Positions 16,591 to 25,428 of a DNA stretch of 64,000 bases are shown piece by piece. The notes under the pieces were generated by a model. The model saw only the letters and a program-made list of their open reading frames with translations. It was not told the origin of the DNA and ran no database searches. A program made the translations under genes and the position numbers. The DNA comes from Photobacterium ganghwense (GTDB lineage: Bacteria > Pseudomonadota > Gammaproteobacteria > Enterobacterales > Vibrionaceae), in NCBI RefSeq assembly GCF_003025595.1, contig NZ_PYMI01000004.1, positions 248,001-312,000 on the forward strand. The letters are read 5' to 3'. Every line of letters starts with the position of its first letter. The first letter of the stretch is position 1.

Positions 16591-16857
16591 AATAAAAATT
16601 CCGTTTTATGGTGATTTCATTCTTCGTACTATCAAGCTACCACTTCATTTGCCTGCCGTCACCTTGAAATGAAGAGGAAAATCAACATCAAACGCAATTA
16701 AAAAAGTTGATCTGGAATAAGGATTTGACAGGTTGTCTTGCAGCCCATACAGCAGAATCTAAATTTAAAAGTAGGAATAGAAAATTCTGCGATATTTGCT
16801 ACCCGCTATCGGCCCTGAATGTACCTGCATTCATCGACAGCAGAGATGGAGGCTATT

Positions 16858-17169
16858 ATGAAAAACAGCGTTGATGTACGTACCCTTTTGAGTGTCTACG
16901 AAAAAATAAAAACCCAGGGAAAACCCATAGAATTCGGCAGTCAGCTGGAAGATATTAAATGCACTGAAAGTCATGATGGCTACTCTGTCAGCCTGTCGGA
17001 TGAGCATGTCAGCCTGGATATCAACTTCCACAATACATATCACTTCCATACCATGAACGAAGACCCTGAATCAGTGATCAATCAAACGACCACAGAGTTT
17101 CACAATAACAACGAGACTCAAATTCAGGCATTCCTGAAAAAACTGGAAGAAATTGACAAGAACTATTGA
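16858..17169 (+). CDS. DUF3081-type small protein
   Basis: 103 residues. The ATG at 16858 is supported by GGAGG 5 bases upstream; the frame continues 13 residues further but without support. The pattern KNSVDVRTLLSVYEKIKTQGK, then GYSVSLSDEHVSLDINFHNTYHF, fits the DUF3081 family as I remember it. No membrane or signal sequence. Function unknown. Followed by a hairpin. Confidence 0.75.
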   Translation: MKNSVDVRTLLSVYEKIKTQGKPIEFGSQLEDIKCTESHDGYSVSLSDEHVSLDINFHNTYHFHTMNEDPESVINQTTTEFHNNNETQIQAFLKKLEEIDKNY

Positions 17170-17190
17170 GCTAAACATCTGATCTCAACA

Positions 17191-17224
17191 TCGGTGCCGA
17201 TGACATGGGTGGTCACGGCACCGA
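17191..17224 (+). terminator. Stem-loop after the DUF3081 gene
   Basis: TCGGTGCCG / CGGCACCGA arms, continuing inward with TGAC / GTCA. No T-run, so rho-independent termination is only possible. From here to 17656 no gene is visible; the stretch is AT-rich and contains GGGTAACTACCC near 17336. Confidence 0.5.
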
Positions 17225-17656
17225 CTGAGTCACTTTCCCACTCACTTTCATCGCTTGAACATCATACTGCTTATCATAACTCGCTGGCTTATGCTCACAG
17301 CATAAACCACGCATAATTTTGCCACTATGATTATGGGTAACTACCCACAAATTTTATAAAAACACGTATTATTGCAGTATAAATTCGCACCAAAATCGCA
17401 AATCCATTCCTTTTTGACATCGCTCTAACATTATTCTGACAGTTCCCCTACTTTCCTTGATTACTCTTATTGATAACTTACAGTTTTAAAGAAGCAATCA
17501 TAGAAAAACGCGTGAGTCCATTCAGAGATGGTTCATGACAAACACTGTAAGTTAACACTGAGACTTTTCATCCAAGCAATGATTGTAATCGGCATAACAC
17601 CTCGCCTGTATGCCCCCATCAAGCGGCCAGGTCAATGCCTTATTAAGGAAAAAGCA

Positions 17657-17830
17657 ATGTTTGCAAAACAGTTAAAATCGAATGAAGCAGATACTGTGAT
17701 CCGTGCGCTTGACGAATGCTACCGCCGCCTTAAAGCCGCTGACATTTCCGCTAAAGAGCTGACCCAGGATGGTTTCACGCTGATGTTCAAATCAGCCTAT
17801 CAAACCGTCGCAACCAAACGACACCACTAG
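17657..17830 (+). CDS. Small soluble protein, 57 residues, unknown
   Basis: Starts MFAKQLKSNEADTVI with AAGGA 7 bases upstream. The longer frame from 17528 has no ribosome site and a different residue style. The protein looks like two helices (EADTVIRALDECYRRLKAADI and KELTQDGFTLMFKSAYQTV) with a basic end. The preceding non-coding stretch of over 400 bp may hold its promoter and a long leader. Bounded downstream by a strong palindromic terminator. Confidence 0.65.
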   Translation: MFAKQLKSNEADTVIRALDECYRRLKAADISAKELTQDGFTLMFKSAYQTVATKRHH

Positions 17831-17905
17831 CAGTTAACATCGCATACGGCTGATTCTTTACTGGTTCAGGTCCCGACCTGATGTGATCGGTATCGATAGA
17901 TACAA

Positions 17906-17938
17906 ACAAAAAAGCTCAAGGATATCCTTGAGCTTTAC
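17906..17938. terminator. Bidirectional terminator
   Basis: Perfect 12-bp arms AAAGCTCAAGGA / TCCTTGAGCTTT with a two-base centre, A-rich on one side and T-rich on the other, between convergent genes. Confidence 0.9.
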
Positions 17939-17958
17939 TTCACATTCCCGGTCTGCAA

Positions 17959-18375
17959 TCACTTATCCCAGTCGCGGTTTTGAAGCACAACACGGTAACC
18001 GTCAATGTCTTCAAAAGTCTTACCGACCTGTTCCCAGTATGGATTGCTTGATTCAACGACGCTAAAGCCTGCATCAATCATGCTGCGACAAGCGCGCTCC
18101 CAAGCTTGGCTGCAATCAACATAAAACACCAGCAGATGCTCCTGAGTCGGGGCTTTACCTACTTTTGTTCCAATCTGATGCACAAATTCCAGGTGATAAG
18201 GGTGCTTTTTGTGTCCGAGCACAACACCGTCAAAGCCTTCGTGATCTTTGAATTGCTTTAGCATTTCAAAACCCAGCGCTTTGCTGTACATGATGGCAAT
18301 ATCATTGACATTGTCGGTTGGTCTGACAACGCGAAGTGTCGAATCTGTCGGTATCATATTGAACTCAAACTCCAT
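17959..18375 (-). CDS. VOC (glyoxalase/bleomycin-resistance) family protein
   Basis: 138 residues with the two-half VOC layout: LRVVRPTDNVNDIAIMYSKALGFEML in the first beta-alpha unit, then LGHKKHPYHLEFVHQ, then a second unit starting HLLVFYVDC and ending FEDIDGYRVVLQN. Candidate metal ligands are H64 or E66 in YHLEF, H89 before LLVF, and the aspartate/glutamate of the last strand. The usual C-terminal E in a metal site is not certain. Substrate unknown. No strong ribosome site; the start is the first ATG. Confidence 0.82.
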   Translation of the reverse strand: MEFEFNMIPTDSTLRVVRPTDNVNDIAIMYSKALGFEMLKQFKDHEGFDGVVLGHKKHPYHLEFVHQIGTKVGKAPTQEHLLVFYVDCSQAWERACRSMIDAGFSVVESSNPYWEQVGKTFEDIDGYRVVLQNRDWDK

Positions 18376-18658
18376 TTTCTTTGGAATGCATTATTTTATG
18401 CTTCTAGTTGAGTCTATTCAACTAAGTTGATAATACCTTCTGTACATTCCTTGAATTTAGTCACACAAATATTGGGTTCTAATGATTTTTCCCGGGATTT
18501 ATACTGTTTTGGCTCAGGAAGTCCAGTTATCCCTATGAACAATTTACCGCGCCGAGCCAGACATCTGACAACCTCTTAACATGAAAAACCCGACCAATTC
18601 TTTATTAAACAGGTATAATACCTCCAGTTTTTTATTATTGATTCGATTACAGAAAAGC

Positions 18659-19570
18659 ATGAGTAAAGTTCTTACGTTTTTGAAAGGAATGGCAATGGGG
18701 GCAGCAGACGTTGTTCCTGGTGTGTCTGGCGGCACCATCGCCTTCATTACGGGCATATATGACACCCTGCTTGAGAGTATCCGCCGTGTTAACCCGAGTC
18801 TGATTGGGCTTTGGCGACGCGAAGGCTTTAAAGCCGCATTTGCCCATATTAACGGTACATTTCTGATCCTGTTGCTGACAGGTATTCTGACTAGCATCTT
18901 CACGCTTGCCCGTGTCATTACTTGGATGCTGCATACCCACCCAATCCCATTGTGGTCATTCTTCTTCGGACTGATCATTATTTCCGTAATTCACATGTTC
19001 AAGCAGGTCAGCCAGTGGGGTTTCAGCCGCCTCGTTGCTGTCGCACTAGGCGCCTTGTTTGCCTTCGGCATTACGGTGTTGCACCCGCTGAACCTGGAGC
19101 CGACCTCGCTCAATATTCTCCTTGCCGGCTCTATCGCCATTTGTGCCATGATTCTGCCGGGGATTTCAGGTAGCTTCATCCTGTTACTGCTTGGCATGTA
19201 TACCCCGATTCTTGGAGCTGCTAAAACGCTGGATATCACCACCCTGGGACTGTTTGCTACTGGCTGTGTCATTGGCCTGCTGACGTTTTCCCATGTTCTA
19301 TCCTGGGTACTACGCAACTATCGGGACATTGCCCTGACATTTCTGACTGGCCTGATGATAGGTACTCTCAGCAAAATCTGGCCGTGGAAACAAACACTGA
19401 CTTGGCGTACAAACTCCAGCGGTGAACAAGTGCCCCTGATTGAACAGAACCTGTCCCCTCTCAGCTTTGAACAGCTAACCGGCCAGCCTGCACTGCTGGG
19501 CTATGCTGTTCTGGCAATGATTGTCGGTATTGCCCTGGTATGGGGGCTTGAAAAGCTCGCAGAAGATTAA
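18659..19570 (+). CDS. popT: DUF368 / PopT-type undecaprenyl-phosphate transporter
   Basis: 303 residues from the ATG at 18659 (MSKVLTFLKGMAMGAADVVP). The frame extends 26 residues upstream, but the family opening is here. Signature motifs are GAADVVPGVSGGT near the N-terminus and the repeated AMILPGISGSFILLLLG near residue 165, an internal duplication typical of DUF368. About eight membrane helices. DUF368 proteins recycle the C55 lipid carrier across the inner membrane and in V. cholerae matter at alkaline pH. Stand-alone, ending in a strong terminator shared with ansB. Confidence 0.88.
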   Translation: MSKVLTFLKGMAMGAADVVPGVSGGTIAFITGIYDTLLESIRRVNPSLIGLWRREGFKAAFAHINGTFLILLLTGILTSIFTLARVITWMLHTHPIPLWSFFFGLIIISVIHMFKQVSQWGFSRLVAVALGALFAFGITVLHPLNLEPTSLNILLAGSIAICAMILPGISGSFILLLLGMYTPILGAAKTLDITTLGLFATGCVIGLLTFSHVLSWVLRNYRDIALTFLTGLMIGTLSKIWPWKQTLTWRTNSSGEQVPLIEQNLSPLSFEQLTGQPALLGYAVLAMIVGIALVWGLEKLAED

Positions 19571-19599
19571 GGTATACCTTTAATCATTCACCAAAATAC

Positions 19600-19627
19600 A
19601 AAAAGCCCGGACTATGCCGGGCTTTTC
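19600..19627. terminator. Bidirectional terminator between popT and ansB
   Basis: AAAAGCCCGG / CCGGGCTTTT stem with loop ACTATG. Confidence 0.9.
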
Positions 19628-19713
19628 TGTACCTGAACTGTGCTTACTGAAAACTGTACTTACTGATACTCACTACAGCCTGAACAAAGCACTCGCAATC
19701 GTTCACACTGAAA

Positions 19714-20778
19714 TCAGTAATACTGGAACATCTTCTGCACTTCACGATAGTCCTGAGTTTGTGTCAGAGACAGCATAAGCAAGATTCTGGCTTTCTGCGG
19801 GTTTAGCGTACCGGACGCAACAAAGCCATATTTCTTATCGTCCACTTCTGCATCCAATGTTGTGGAACCCGCCCCCGATCTGGCACTGCGTACCACCATC
19901 ACGCCATCTTTACTGGCTTTTGCCAGTTCATCAAATACCGTGTGGTACATATTACCGTTACCGACACCGGCGCTCACAATTCCGTCGAAGTTAGCTTCAA
20001 CCATGGCTTTAACTGGCAACGCCGAGGCATTCGCATAGTTATAAACGATACCGACTTTCGGCAGTTTATCGAGTTTAGTCACATCGAAAACCGTTTCCGA
20101 TGTGTGCTTACGTTCCGGGCTACGCTGGTAGCTAACGTCGCTGTTGTGGATATACCCCAACGCCCCCATGTTTGGTGAGCGGAAAGTATCAACGGCAGTG
20201 GTATTTGTCTTAGTGACGTCACGTGCATCAAACACCGTATCATTCATGGCAACCAGTACACCGCGTCCGGCAGAGTCTTTATCAGCCGCAGTCACAACTG
20301 CATTGTATAAGTTGACCGGGCCATCCGCGCTCATTGCGGTTGACGGGCGCATTGCACCAACCAACACAACAGGCTTATTACTTTTGATTGTCAGATCCAG
20401 GAAGTATGCTGTCTCTTCCATAGTGTCTGTGCCATGGGTGATCACCACGCCATCAACATCATCTCGCGCCAGCAATTCATTTACATGTTTGGCCAGTTTC
20501 AGCCAAACCTCATCGTTCATATCCTGCGAGCCAATGTTCACAACTTGCTCGCCGCTGACATCCGCAATTTTGGTCATTTCGGGTACAGCTTGGATCAGTG
20601 ACTCAACACCAACCTGTCCTGAGGTATAGCTGGATTCTGTCGCTGACTGTCCTGCACCGGCGATAGTCCCACCAGTTGCCAGAATTTTGATGTTAGGTAA
20701 GTCGTTAGCTGCGAAACTGAGGGAACTGAAGCACAGACCTGCAACCATTATTCCCAGAGACACTTTATTCTTCTTCAT
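19714..20778 (-). CDS. ansB: Periplasmic L-asparaginase II
   Basis: 354 residues. Signal peptide MKKNKVSLGIMVAGLCFSSLSFA, then the two type II catalytic regions: ATGGTIAGAG with the nucleophile threonine, and VITHGTDTMEETA with the second threonine and aspartate. The lysine is in the VTKTNTT region. Hydrolyses L-asparagine to aspartate and ammonia in the periplasm and supplies aspartate or fumarate under anaerobic growth. An FNR/CRP-like site lies 28 bp upstream. The C-terminus (DYREVQKMFQYY) is typical of AnsB. Confidence 0.94.
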   Translation of the reverse strand: MKKNKVSLGIMVAGLCFSSLSFAANDLPNIKILATGGTIAGAGQSATESSYTSGQVGVESLIQAVPEMTKIADVSGEQVVNIGSQDMNDEVWLKLAKHVNELLARDDVDGVVITHGTDTMEETAYFLDLTIKSNKPVVLVGAMRPSTAMSADGPVNLYNAVVTAADKDSAGRGVLVAMNDTVFDARDVTKTNTTAVDTFRSPNMGALGYIHNSDVSYQRSPERKHTSETVFDVTKLDKLPKVGIVYNYANASALPVKAMVEANFDGIVSAGVGNGNMYHTVFDELAKASKDGVMVVRSARSGAGSTTLDAEVDDKKYGFVASGTLNPQKARILLMLSLTQTQDYREVQKMFQYY

Positions 20779-20806
20779 CGGAATTATCCTGTAGCAATTT
20801 ATGTAT

Positions 20807-20820
20807 TTGATTGGAATCGG
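20807..20820. promoter_or_regulatory. FNR-like half-conserved site upstream of ansB
   Basis: TTGAT-TGGA-ATCGG matches 8 of 10 fixed bases of TTGATnnnnATCAA. E. coli ansB is controlled by FNR and CRP, so the location is sensible, but the right half is imperfect. Confidence 0.35.
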
Positions 20821-21099
20821 ATCAGGATATTATTCCTATTGCGTAATACTTTTGAGGTAGAGGTCACTTTTCGTATTCTTCTTAAAGTGATCCTGCTAGC
20901 ATTTTCCTGAACACAGCTCAGAACACCAACAAGGTGATAACACGGATGTTATTAACGTCAAAAAGGCATTACAGACATCCAGTCACAGCAACAATTCCCC
21001 CTTTTTATCAAAAGCCTCCTCACAAATTGCACATATCAGCACCGTGACTCGCCTGCTCAGTGATATGATTCGCGCACTGTTTTCTGTTAGGTCTTTGAA

Positions 21100-21612
21100 A
21101 TGAAGCGACATCTGAATCATCCCGTACTCCTTGCCGGCGCATGTGTACTGGGGTTTGGCTTAACATACTGGATGGGGAAAAATGTCCTGTCCGGCTCGCT
21201 TGGGGATAGCATGTCCTCTCATGCACAGCAAACCTCGACGGCAACACTGATAGCAGGTGTACCTGATGAGGAGATTTGTGCGCTATCGACAACCCCCTGT
21301 CACACAACCTCAGCACAGCTTGAGTTGGACACAGATATTGTTCGCCCGATGGCACCAGCCAACCTCTCTGTTACCTGGCCAAAACTTGATAACGATATTC
21401 AAGAACTCATAGTGGAACTCGAAGGGCATGAGATGATGATGGGTGTTTATAAGGCCAAGTTGACCCGAGAATCTGACAGCCCACTTTTTCGAGGTGAGCT
21501 GATGCTGCCTTTCTGTGTGTCAGATGCAATGACATGGAAAGGGCGGATTATACCCACTACGATCAATAATGATTATCAGCCGCAATATATTTCAGTAAGG
21601 ATGAAACAATGA
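21100..21612 (+). CDS. Membrane-anchored partner of SCO1, unknown (FixH/YtkA-like)
   Basis: 170 residues. One N-terminal membrane anchor (about 9-25, VLLAGACVLGFGLTYWMG) precedes a periplasmic beta domain. The pattern ...IVELEGHEMMMGVYKAKLTR...FRGELMLPFCVSDAMTWKGRI resembles small metal-handling YtkA/FixH-type domains, with H-x-M-M-M and a late cysteine as possible copper ligands. Its last four bases (ATGA) overlap the start of the SCO1 gene, so the two are translated together. A role in copper delivery to an oxidase is an inference. Confidence 0.78.
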   Translation: MKRHLNHPVLLAGACVLGFGLTYWMGKNVLSGSLGDSMSSHAQQTSTATLIAGVPDEEICALSTTPCHTTSAQLELDTDIVRPMAPANLSVTWPKLDNDIQELIVELEGHEMMMGVYKAKLTRESDSPLFRGELMLPFCVSDAMTWKGRIIPTTINNDYQPQYISVRMKQ

Positions 21613-22199
21613 AATACCAATGGATAATTCTGGCTTTGGCGCTCGCTGCCGGCCTTATTACCAGCATTATTGTTGATAAGCAAAATCAGACCGCTGCAAA
21701 GCCTGAATATCCTATGAATATTCTGGAAAGCGGTAAAGAAGCTATCGATTTATATAACAATGAAGATTCACGTATCCGTGTCGTTTATTTCGGATATACC
21801 CATTGTCCGGATGTCTGCCCTACTTCTCTAGCTGTACTTTCGGCAGCATTGCAACAATTAAATGACGATCAACTTCAACGTGTCTGGCCTGTCTTTATTA
21901 CTCTTGATCCAGAACGTGACACAGCTGAAAAAAGTGCTCAATATGCGCAATATTTCCACAAAAATATTACTGGGATGACGGGGACAGATGAGCAGATTAA
22001 AGCCCTAGCGCAAAAATACGGCGTGTTATATATGCGAACAGAACTGGAAGGATCGGCCCTTGAATACGCTGTCGATCACAGCTCTTACTTCTATTTCCTG
22101 AAACCTGACGGTTCGCTAATCGAAAAAGTGCAACACACACTCAACCCGAAACGCCTGGTTGATACCATCGAACAAGTCTTACAAGGCAAAAGCTCGTAA
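21609..22199 (+). CDS. SCO1/SenC copper chaperone
   Basis: 196 residues. N-terminal membrane anchor (about 5-22), then a thioredoxin-like domain with the copper-binding CPDVCP motif (FGYTHCPDVCPTSLAV) and the distal conserved histidine in VDHSSYFYFLKPDG. The family inserts copper into the CuA site of cytochrome oxidase or protects thiols at the periplasmic face. Translationally coupled to the upstream anchored protein. No terminator is obvious before the next gene. Confidence 0.92.
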   Translation: MKYQWIILALALAAGLITSIIVDKQNQTAAKPEYPMNILESGKEAIDLYNNEDSRIRVVYFGYTHCPDVCPTSLAVLSAALQQLNDDQLQRVWPVFITLDPERDTAEKSAQYAQYFHKNITGMTGTDEQIKALAQKYGVLYMRTELEGSALEYAVDHSSYFYFLKPDGSLIEKVQHTLNPKRLVDTIEQVLQGKSS

Positions 22200-22375
22200 C
22201 ACCGCAGACCGCATTTTTACGCTTGTTTAGGCGATGATTCTCACATTTGAGAGAAAAAAAATCGCGTTAAATTGATGTTCAAGCAGCAAATTTCACAAGT
22301 TCTGCCATACTAATTCTGCCGACTGAATCTTTTAACACTCGGTCTGTAGTGGCAAACAAAGGAGAATTAAGAAAA

Positions 22376-22639
22376 ATGAACCGTTCATTATCTATCCTTA
22401 CCGGAATCATCCTGAGTGCGACGCTAATTGGCTGCTCAAGCTCAGACGAAGTAGATCAAATGCAGCAACTCACCAACAAAGTCGATATGCTTTCTGATCA
22501 GGTTGGTGCGCTACAAAGCCAGCAAGATCAGATGGCTGGCGCTGTAAACGATGCACGCGCAGCGGCTGATGCTGCTTATCAAGAAGCTATGCGTGCCAAC
22601 CAGCGTATTGATAATATCGCTAGTTCTTACAGAAAATAA
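22376..22639 (+). CDS. lpp: Lpp-like major outer-membrane lipoprotein
   Basis: 87 residues from the ATG at 22376. Lipoprotein signal MNRSLSILTGIILSATLIGC, then a heptad-repeat coiled coil (VDQMQQLTNKVDMLSDQVGALQ and a second stretch rich in Ala). It ends SSYRK with a C-terminal lysine as in Braun lipoprotein, so it can be attached to peptidoglycan by an L,D-transpeptidase such as that at 6417. The frame upstream to 22349 lacks a signal. The GGAG is 11 bases from the ATG, somewhat far. Followed by a strong terminator, as expected for an abundant product. Confidence 0.85.
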   Translation: MNRSLSILTGIILSATLIGCSSSDEVDQMQQLTNKVDMLSDQVGALQSQQDQMAGAVNDARAAADAAYQEAMRANQRIDNIASSYRK

Positions 22640-22645
22640 CTAAAC

Positions 22646-22671
22646 AGTGGCGCTCTGGCGCCACTTTTTTT
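22646..22671 (+). terminator. Strong terminator after lpp
   Basis: AGTGGCGC-TCTG-GCGCCACT followed by seven T. Confidence 0.95.
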
Positions 22672-23771
22672 GCCTCCACCCTGCCACTCTCCTCTTTTCA
22701 AGCCTCAGTTAAATTCAACTAACCGATAAACCTTAATACACAAAAAATTACGTCATATCTATTTTTACTCATTTTTGTATGCCGCCTCAGATGTATTATT
22801 TGTCTACTGGTTCACAATAACCACGTAAAAATTATCACCACTTTTGTTCAGTTCCCAAATATCATTCAGGGTGAACTTACATGTACACTCTTGCCGTTTC
22901 AAAGCCGTCATTCCCCAGAGCTAAATGAAAATTGGTCCTCTGAAAAAATATTAGGTATAGAAAATCATCAGACAGAGCCATTAACCGAAAAATACTTCAC
23001 TCGGCACGTAGAAACCCAATGACTCGATGCCAGGAGCCTGGCTAGCCCAAAGCCTGCACATTAATGCACGGCCCTCCATCCCGTTGCAGTCGATAACCTG
23101 ACGAAATCAACACGTGTAAAAACAAACAATATAAACAAGTGAGCCATTTCCGAGCACCACTTACCTGAGTGTGTTGGTCTCCGAGGCACATCATCTTTCG
23201 TTCAGTACCATTTAGATATCTAACAAATTGGACACCAAACCCGAAAAAATCATCACTTTGTGAAATTTCCACTCAAGATGTCGATTAATTGAACTGCATC
23301 AAGGGTGTTGAATTTACATCATTTTTCATTATTCAAAGGTATTGACTTTGCGGAAAGCAGCATGGCTATTAGCACCGGAGCATTTCCCACAGAGTTACTC
23401 ACAACTTTTGTGGATAAGAGAGTTATCCACAGGTAGAGAGCTCACAGTTTACCCCCAGAGCATTAAGCCAGTATTGCATTCTGTACTTTCCTGTTTGGCC
23501 AATAACACGCGGCCGTAAAAACACTTCAATGCCCTCCGTTACAATCAACAGAGCCCACTATCACCTTGTTGGGCGCACATCAAACATTTTTCCTTCCTCT
23601 TCTCCCCATTTTCATTCCGGCATCACAAGCAAAGAGGTCGTAAAAAAGATGGATGAGATACCATATTCAGCCCCTTTTTGTGTTGGATTAATAAGGTGTA
23701 AGCGATACTGAAAAGATACGGCCAGCAGTCTGGAAATACTCAGAAACCGGAATTACACATAGGGACGATGA
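22672..23771. other. 1.1 kb non-coding gap
   Basis: No convincing ORF on either strand: the frames of 60-76 codons have no ribosome site and unprotein-like composition. It contains a short GCCAGG-AG-CCTGGC hairpin near 23028 and a TTGACT-like -35 at 23342 with a poor -10. A paired inverted DnaA-box site (23409-23431) is listed separately. An unrecognised small RNA or a decayed gene cannot be excluded. Confidence 0.6.
23409..23431. promoter_or_regulatory. Inverted pair of perfect DnaA boxes
   Basis: TGTGGATAA (23409-23417) and TTATCCACA (23423-23431) are exact reverse complements, each a perfect 9-mer DnaA box, 5 bp apart. A weaker TTACTCACA lies just upstream. The pair also forms a 9-bp-arm palindrome, so another dimeric regulator remains possible. 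Confidence 0.65.
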
Positions 23772-25061
23772 ATGATGCTTAAAGCCAACCTGTTGATAAC
23801 CAATGTCAGCCTACGTGGAATCAGCGGCTTACACCAAATTCTTATAGAACAGGGAGTGATCAGCCGCATTACTTCCATGGATACCAAGCTTAACTATTCA
23901 GGCACGATACTGGATGGCGAAGGCGGCATGGCAATGCCCCCGTTTTGTGAACCTCACATTCATCTCGATACGACACAAACGGCGGGAGAGCCCAACTGGA
24001 ACCAGACCGGGACATTGTTTGAAGGTATTGAACGCTGGGCTGAGCGCAAAGCACTCCTCACCGAAGAGGACGTAAAACAACGCGCCCTGAAAACCCTAAA
24101 GTGGCAGATAGCAAATGGTGTTCAGCATGTTCGCACCCATGTGGACGTCTCTGACCCGACTCTGACTGCCCTAAAAGGGATGCTATCACTGAAAGAAGAT
24201 CTAAAAGAGTGGGTTGACCTTCAAATAGTGGCTTTTCCGCAAGAAGGGATTCTCTCGTACCCTAATGGAAAAGCACTGCTGAAAGAAGCCGTTGAAATGG
24301 GGGCTGATGTAATTGGCGCAATTCCGCACTTCGAATTTACCCGCGAGTACGGTGTTGAATCTCTTCACTATGTGTTCGAGCTTGCCCAAAAATACAATAC
24401 GCTTATTGACGTACACTGTGATGAAATTGATGACGAACAATCACGCTTTGTGGAAACCGTTGCTGCCTTGGCCCACAGGGACCAAATCGGTCATCGGGTC
24501 ACTGCCAGTCACACCACCGCCATGCACTCGTATAATGGCGCCTACACTTCACGACTGTTCAGACTCCTCAAACTCTCCGGCATCCATTTTGTGGCCAATC
24601 CACTGGTAAACATCCACCTCCAAGGAAGATTTGACGATTATCCGAAACGACGAGGCGTCACCCGTGTCAAAGAAATGCTGGCCGCCGGAATCAATGTCTG
24701 CTTTGGCCATGATGATGTTTTTGACCCCTGGTATCCACTGGGAACCGGAAACATGCTCCAGGTACTGCACATGGGGCTTCACATCTGTCAAATCATGGGC
24801 TACGAGCAATTAAATCAATCTCTTGATTTAATCAGCACCCATTCTGCACGCACCATGAACTTACAGGATAACTATGGCCTGGATGATGGTAAACCCGGCA
24901 ATCTGATCATACTACCGGCTGAAAATGACTTTGATGCCCTGCGTCGGCAGGTTCCGGTTCGTTACTCTGTCCGACACGGAAAGATACTTGCACAGACAAC
25001 GCCGGCGTCGACCAGCATCTGTTTGAACGGAAAGGATGAAATGGTCAGTTTTCAACGCTGA
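23772..25061 (+). CDS. codA: Cytosine deaminase
   Basis: 429 residues, close to the E. coli enzyme (427). An amidohydrolase barrel with metal ligands in PHIHLD (about 61-66), a histidine in [11 protein letters not shown], one in [13 protein letters not shown] and the catalytic aspartate in [11 protein letters not shown]. It converts cytosine to uracil and ammonia for pyrimidine salvage; some members also act on isoguanine. AGGGA stands 6 bases before the ATG. The transporter gene codB, which normally precedes codA in E. coli, is absent here. Instead there is the 1.1 kb non-coding gap, so uptake must be encoded elsewhere. Confidence 0.93.
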   Translation: MMLKANLLITNVSLRGISGLHQILIEQGVISRITSMDTKLNYSGTILDGEGGMAMPPFCEPHIHLDTTQTAGEPNWNQTGTLFEGIERWAERKALLTEEDVKQRALKTLKWQIANGVQHVRTHVDVSDPTLTALKGMLSLKEDLKEWVDLQIVAFPQEGILSYPNGKALLKEAVEMGADVIGAIPHFEFTREYGVESLHYVFELAQKYNTLIDVHCDEIDDEQSRFVETVAALAHRDQIGHRVTASHTTAMHSYNGAYTSRLFRLLKLSGIHFVANPLVNIHLQGRFDDYPKRRGVTRVKEMLAAGINVCFGHDDVFDPWYPLGTGNMLQVLHMGLHICQIMGYEQLNQSLDLISTHSARTMNLQDNYGLDDGKPGNLIILPAENDFDALRRQVPVRYSVRHGKILAQTTPASTSICLNGKDEMVSFQR

Positions 25062-25206
25062 GAATCTGTACGGCAAAACACTCAGCCAGGCTATTCAGTA
25101 GTCACTGAGAATATCGAGAAAGGATTAAGGCGTAATCTATTAAAAATGTCACTTCCTGCCGTTCAGAATAGCCAACTAAAAAAGCGTTCTGGGGAAATTT
25201 ATATAG

Positions 25207-25245
25207 AAATAGCTCTGAGCCATTGAGAATAGCTCAGAGCTATTT
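25207..25245. terminator. Long perfect hairpin downstream of codA
   Basis: 14-bp arms AAATAGCTCTGAGC / GCTCAGAGCTATTT with an 11-base loop. It stands 145 bp after codA and 184 bp from the convergent protease gene. No T-run, but the strength and place suggest a transcription end or protective 3' structure. Confidence 0.6.
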
Positions 25246-25275
25246 ATAGTGATCATGCAGTCATAGTGGCGATGC

Positions 25276-25320
25276 AGATAGCTACCTTACAGATAGCTAC
25301 CTTGCAGATGGCTACCTTAC
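25276..25320. repeat. 15-bp tandem repeat, three copies
   Basis: AGATAGCTACCTTAC, AGATAGCTACCTTGC, AGATGGCTACCTTAC in direct succession. Non-coding, between convergent genes. Confidence 0.88.
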
Positions 25321-25428
25321 AGCTAACACCTTATGACAAATAGATACGTCTTAAACCAATAGATCCCTCACAGGCAGCCGACATCAAGGTTTAGGCCCTA
25401 TCGATTTCCTATGATTGTTTGCTTGCTG

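Noticed and set aside
23042..23711. Short frames in the 1.1 kb gap (23042-23272 minus, 23529-23711 plus)
   Set aside because: No ribosome sites, no recognisable motifs and poor composition; not kept as genes.
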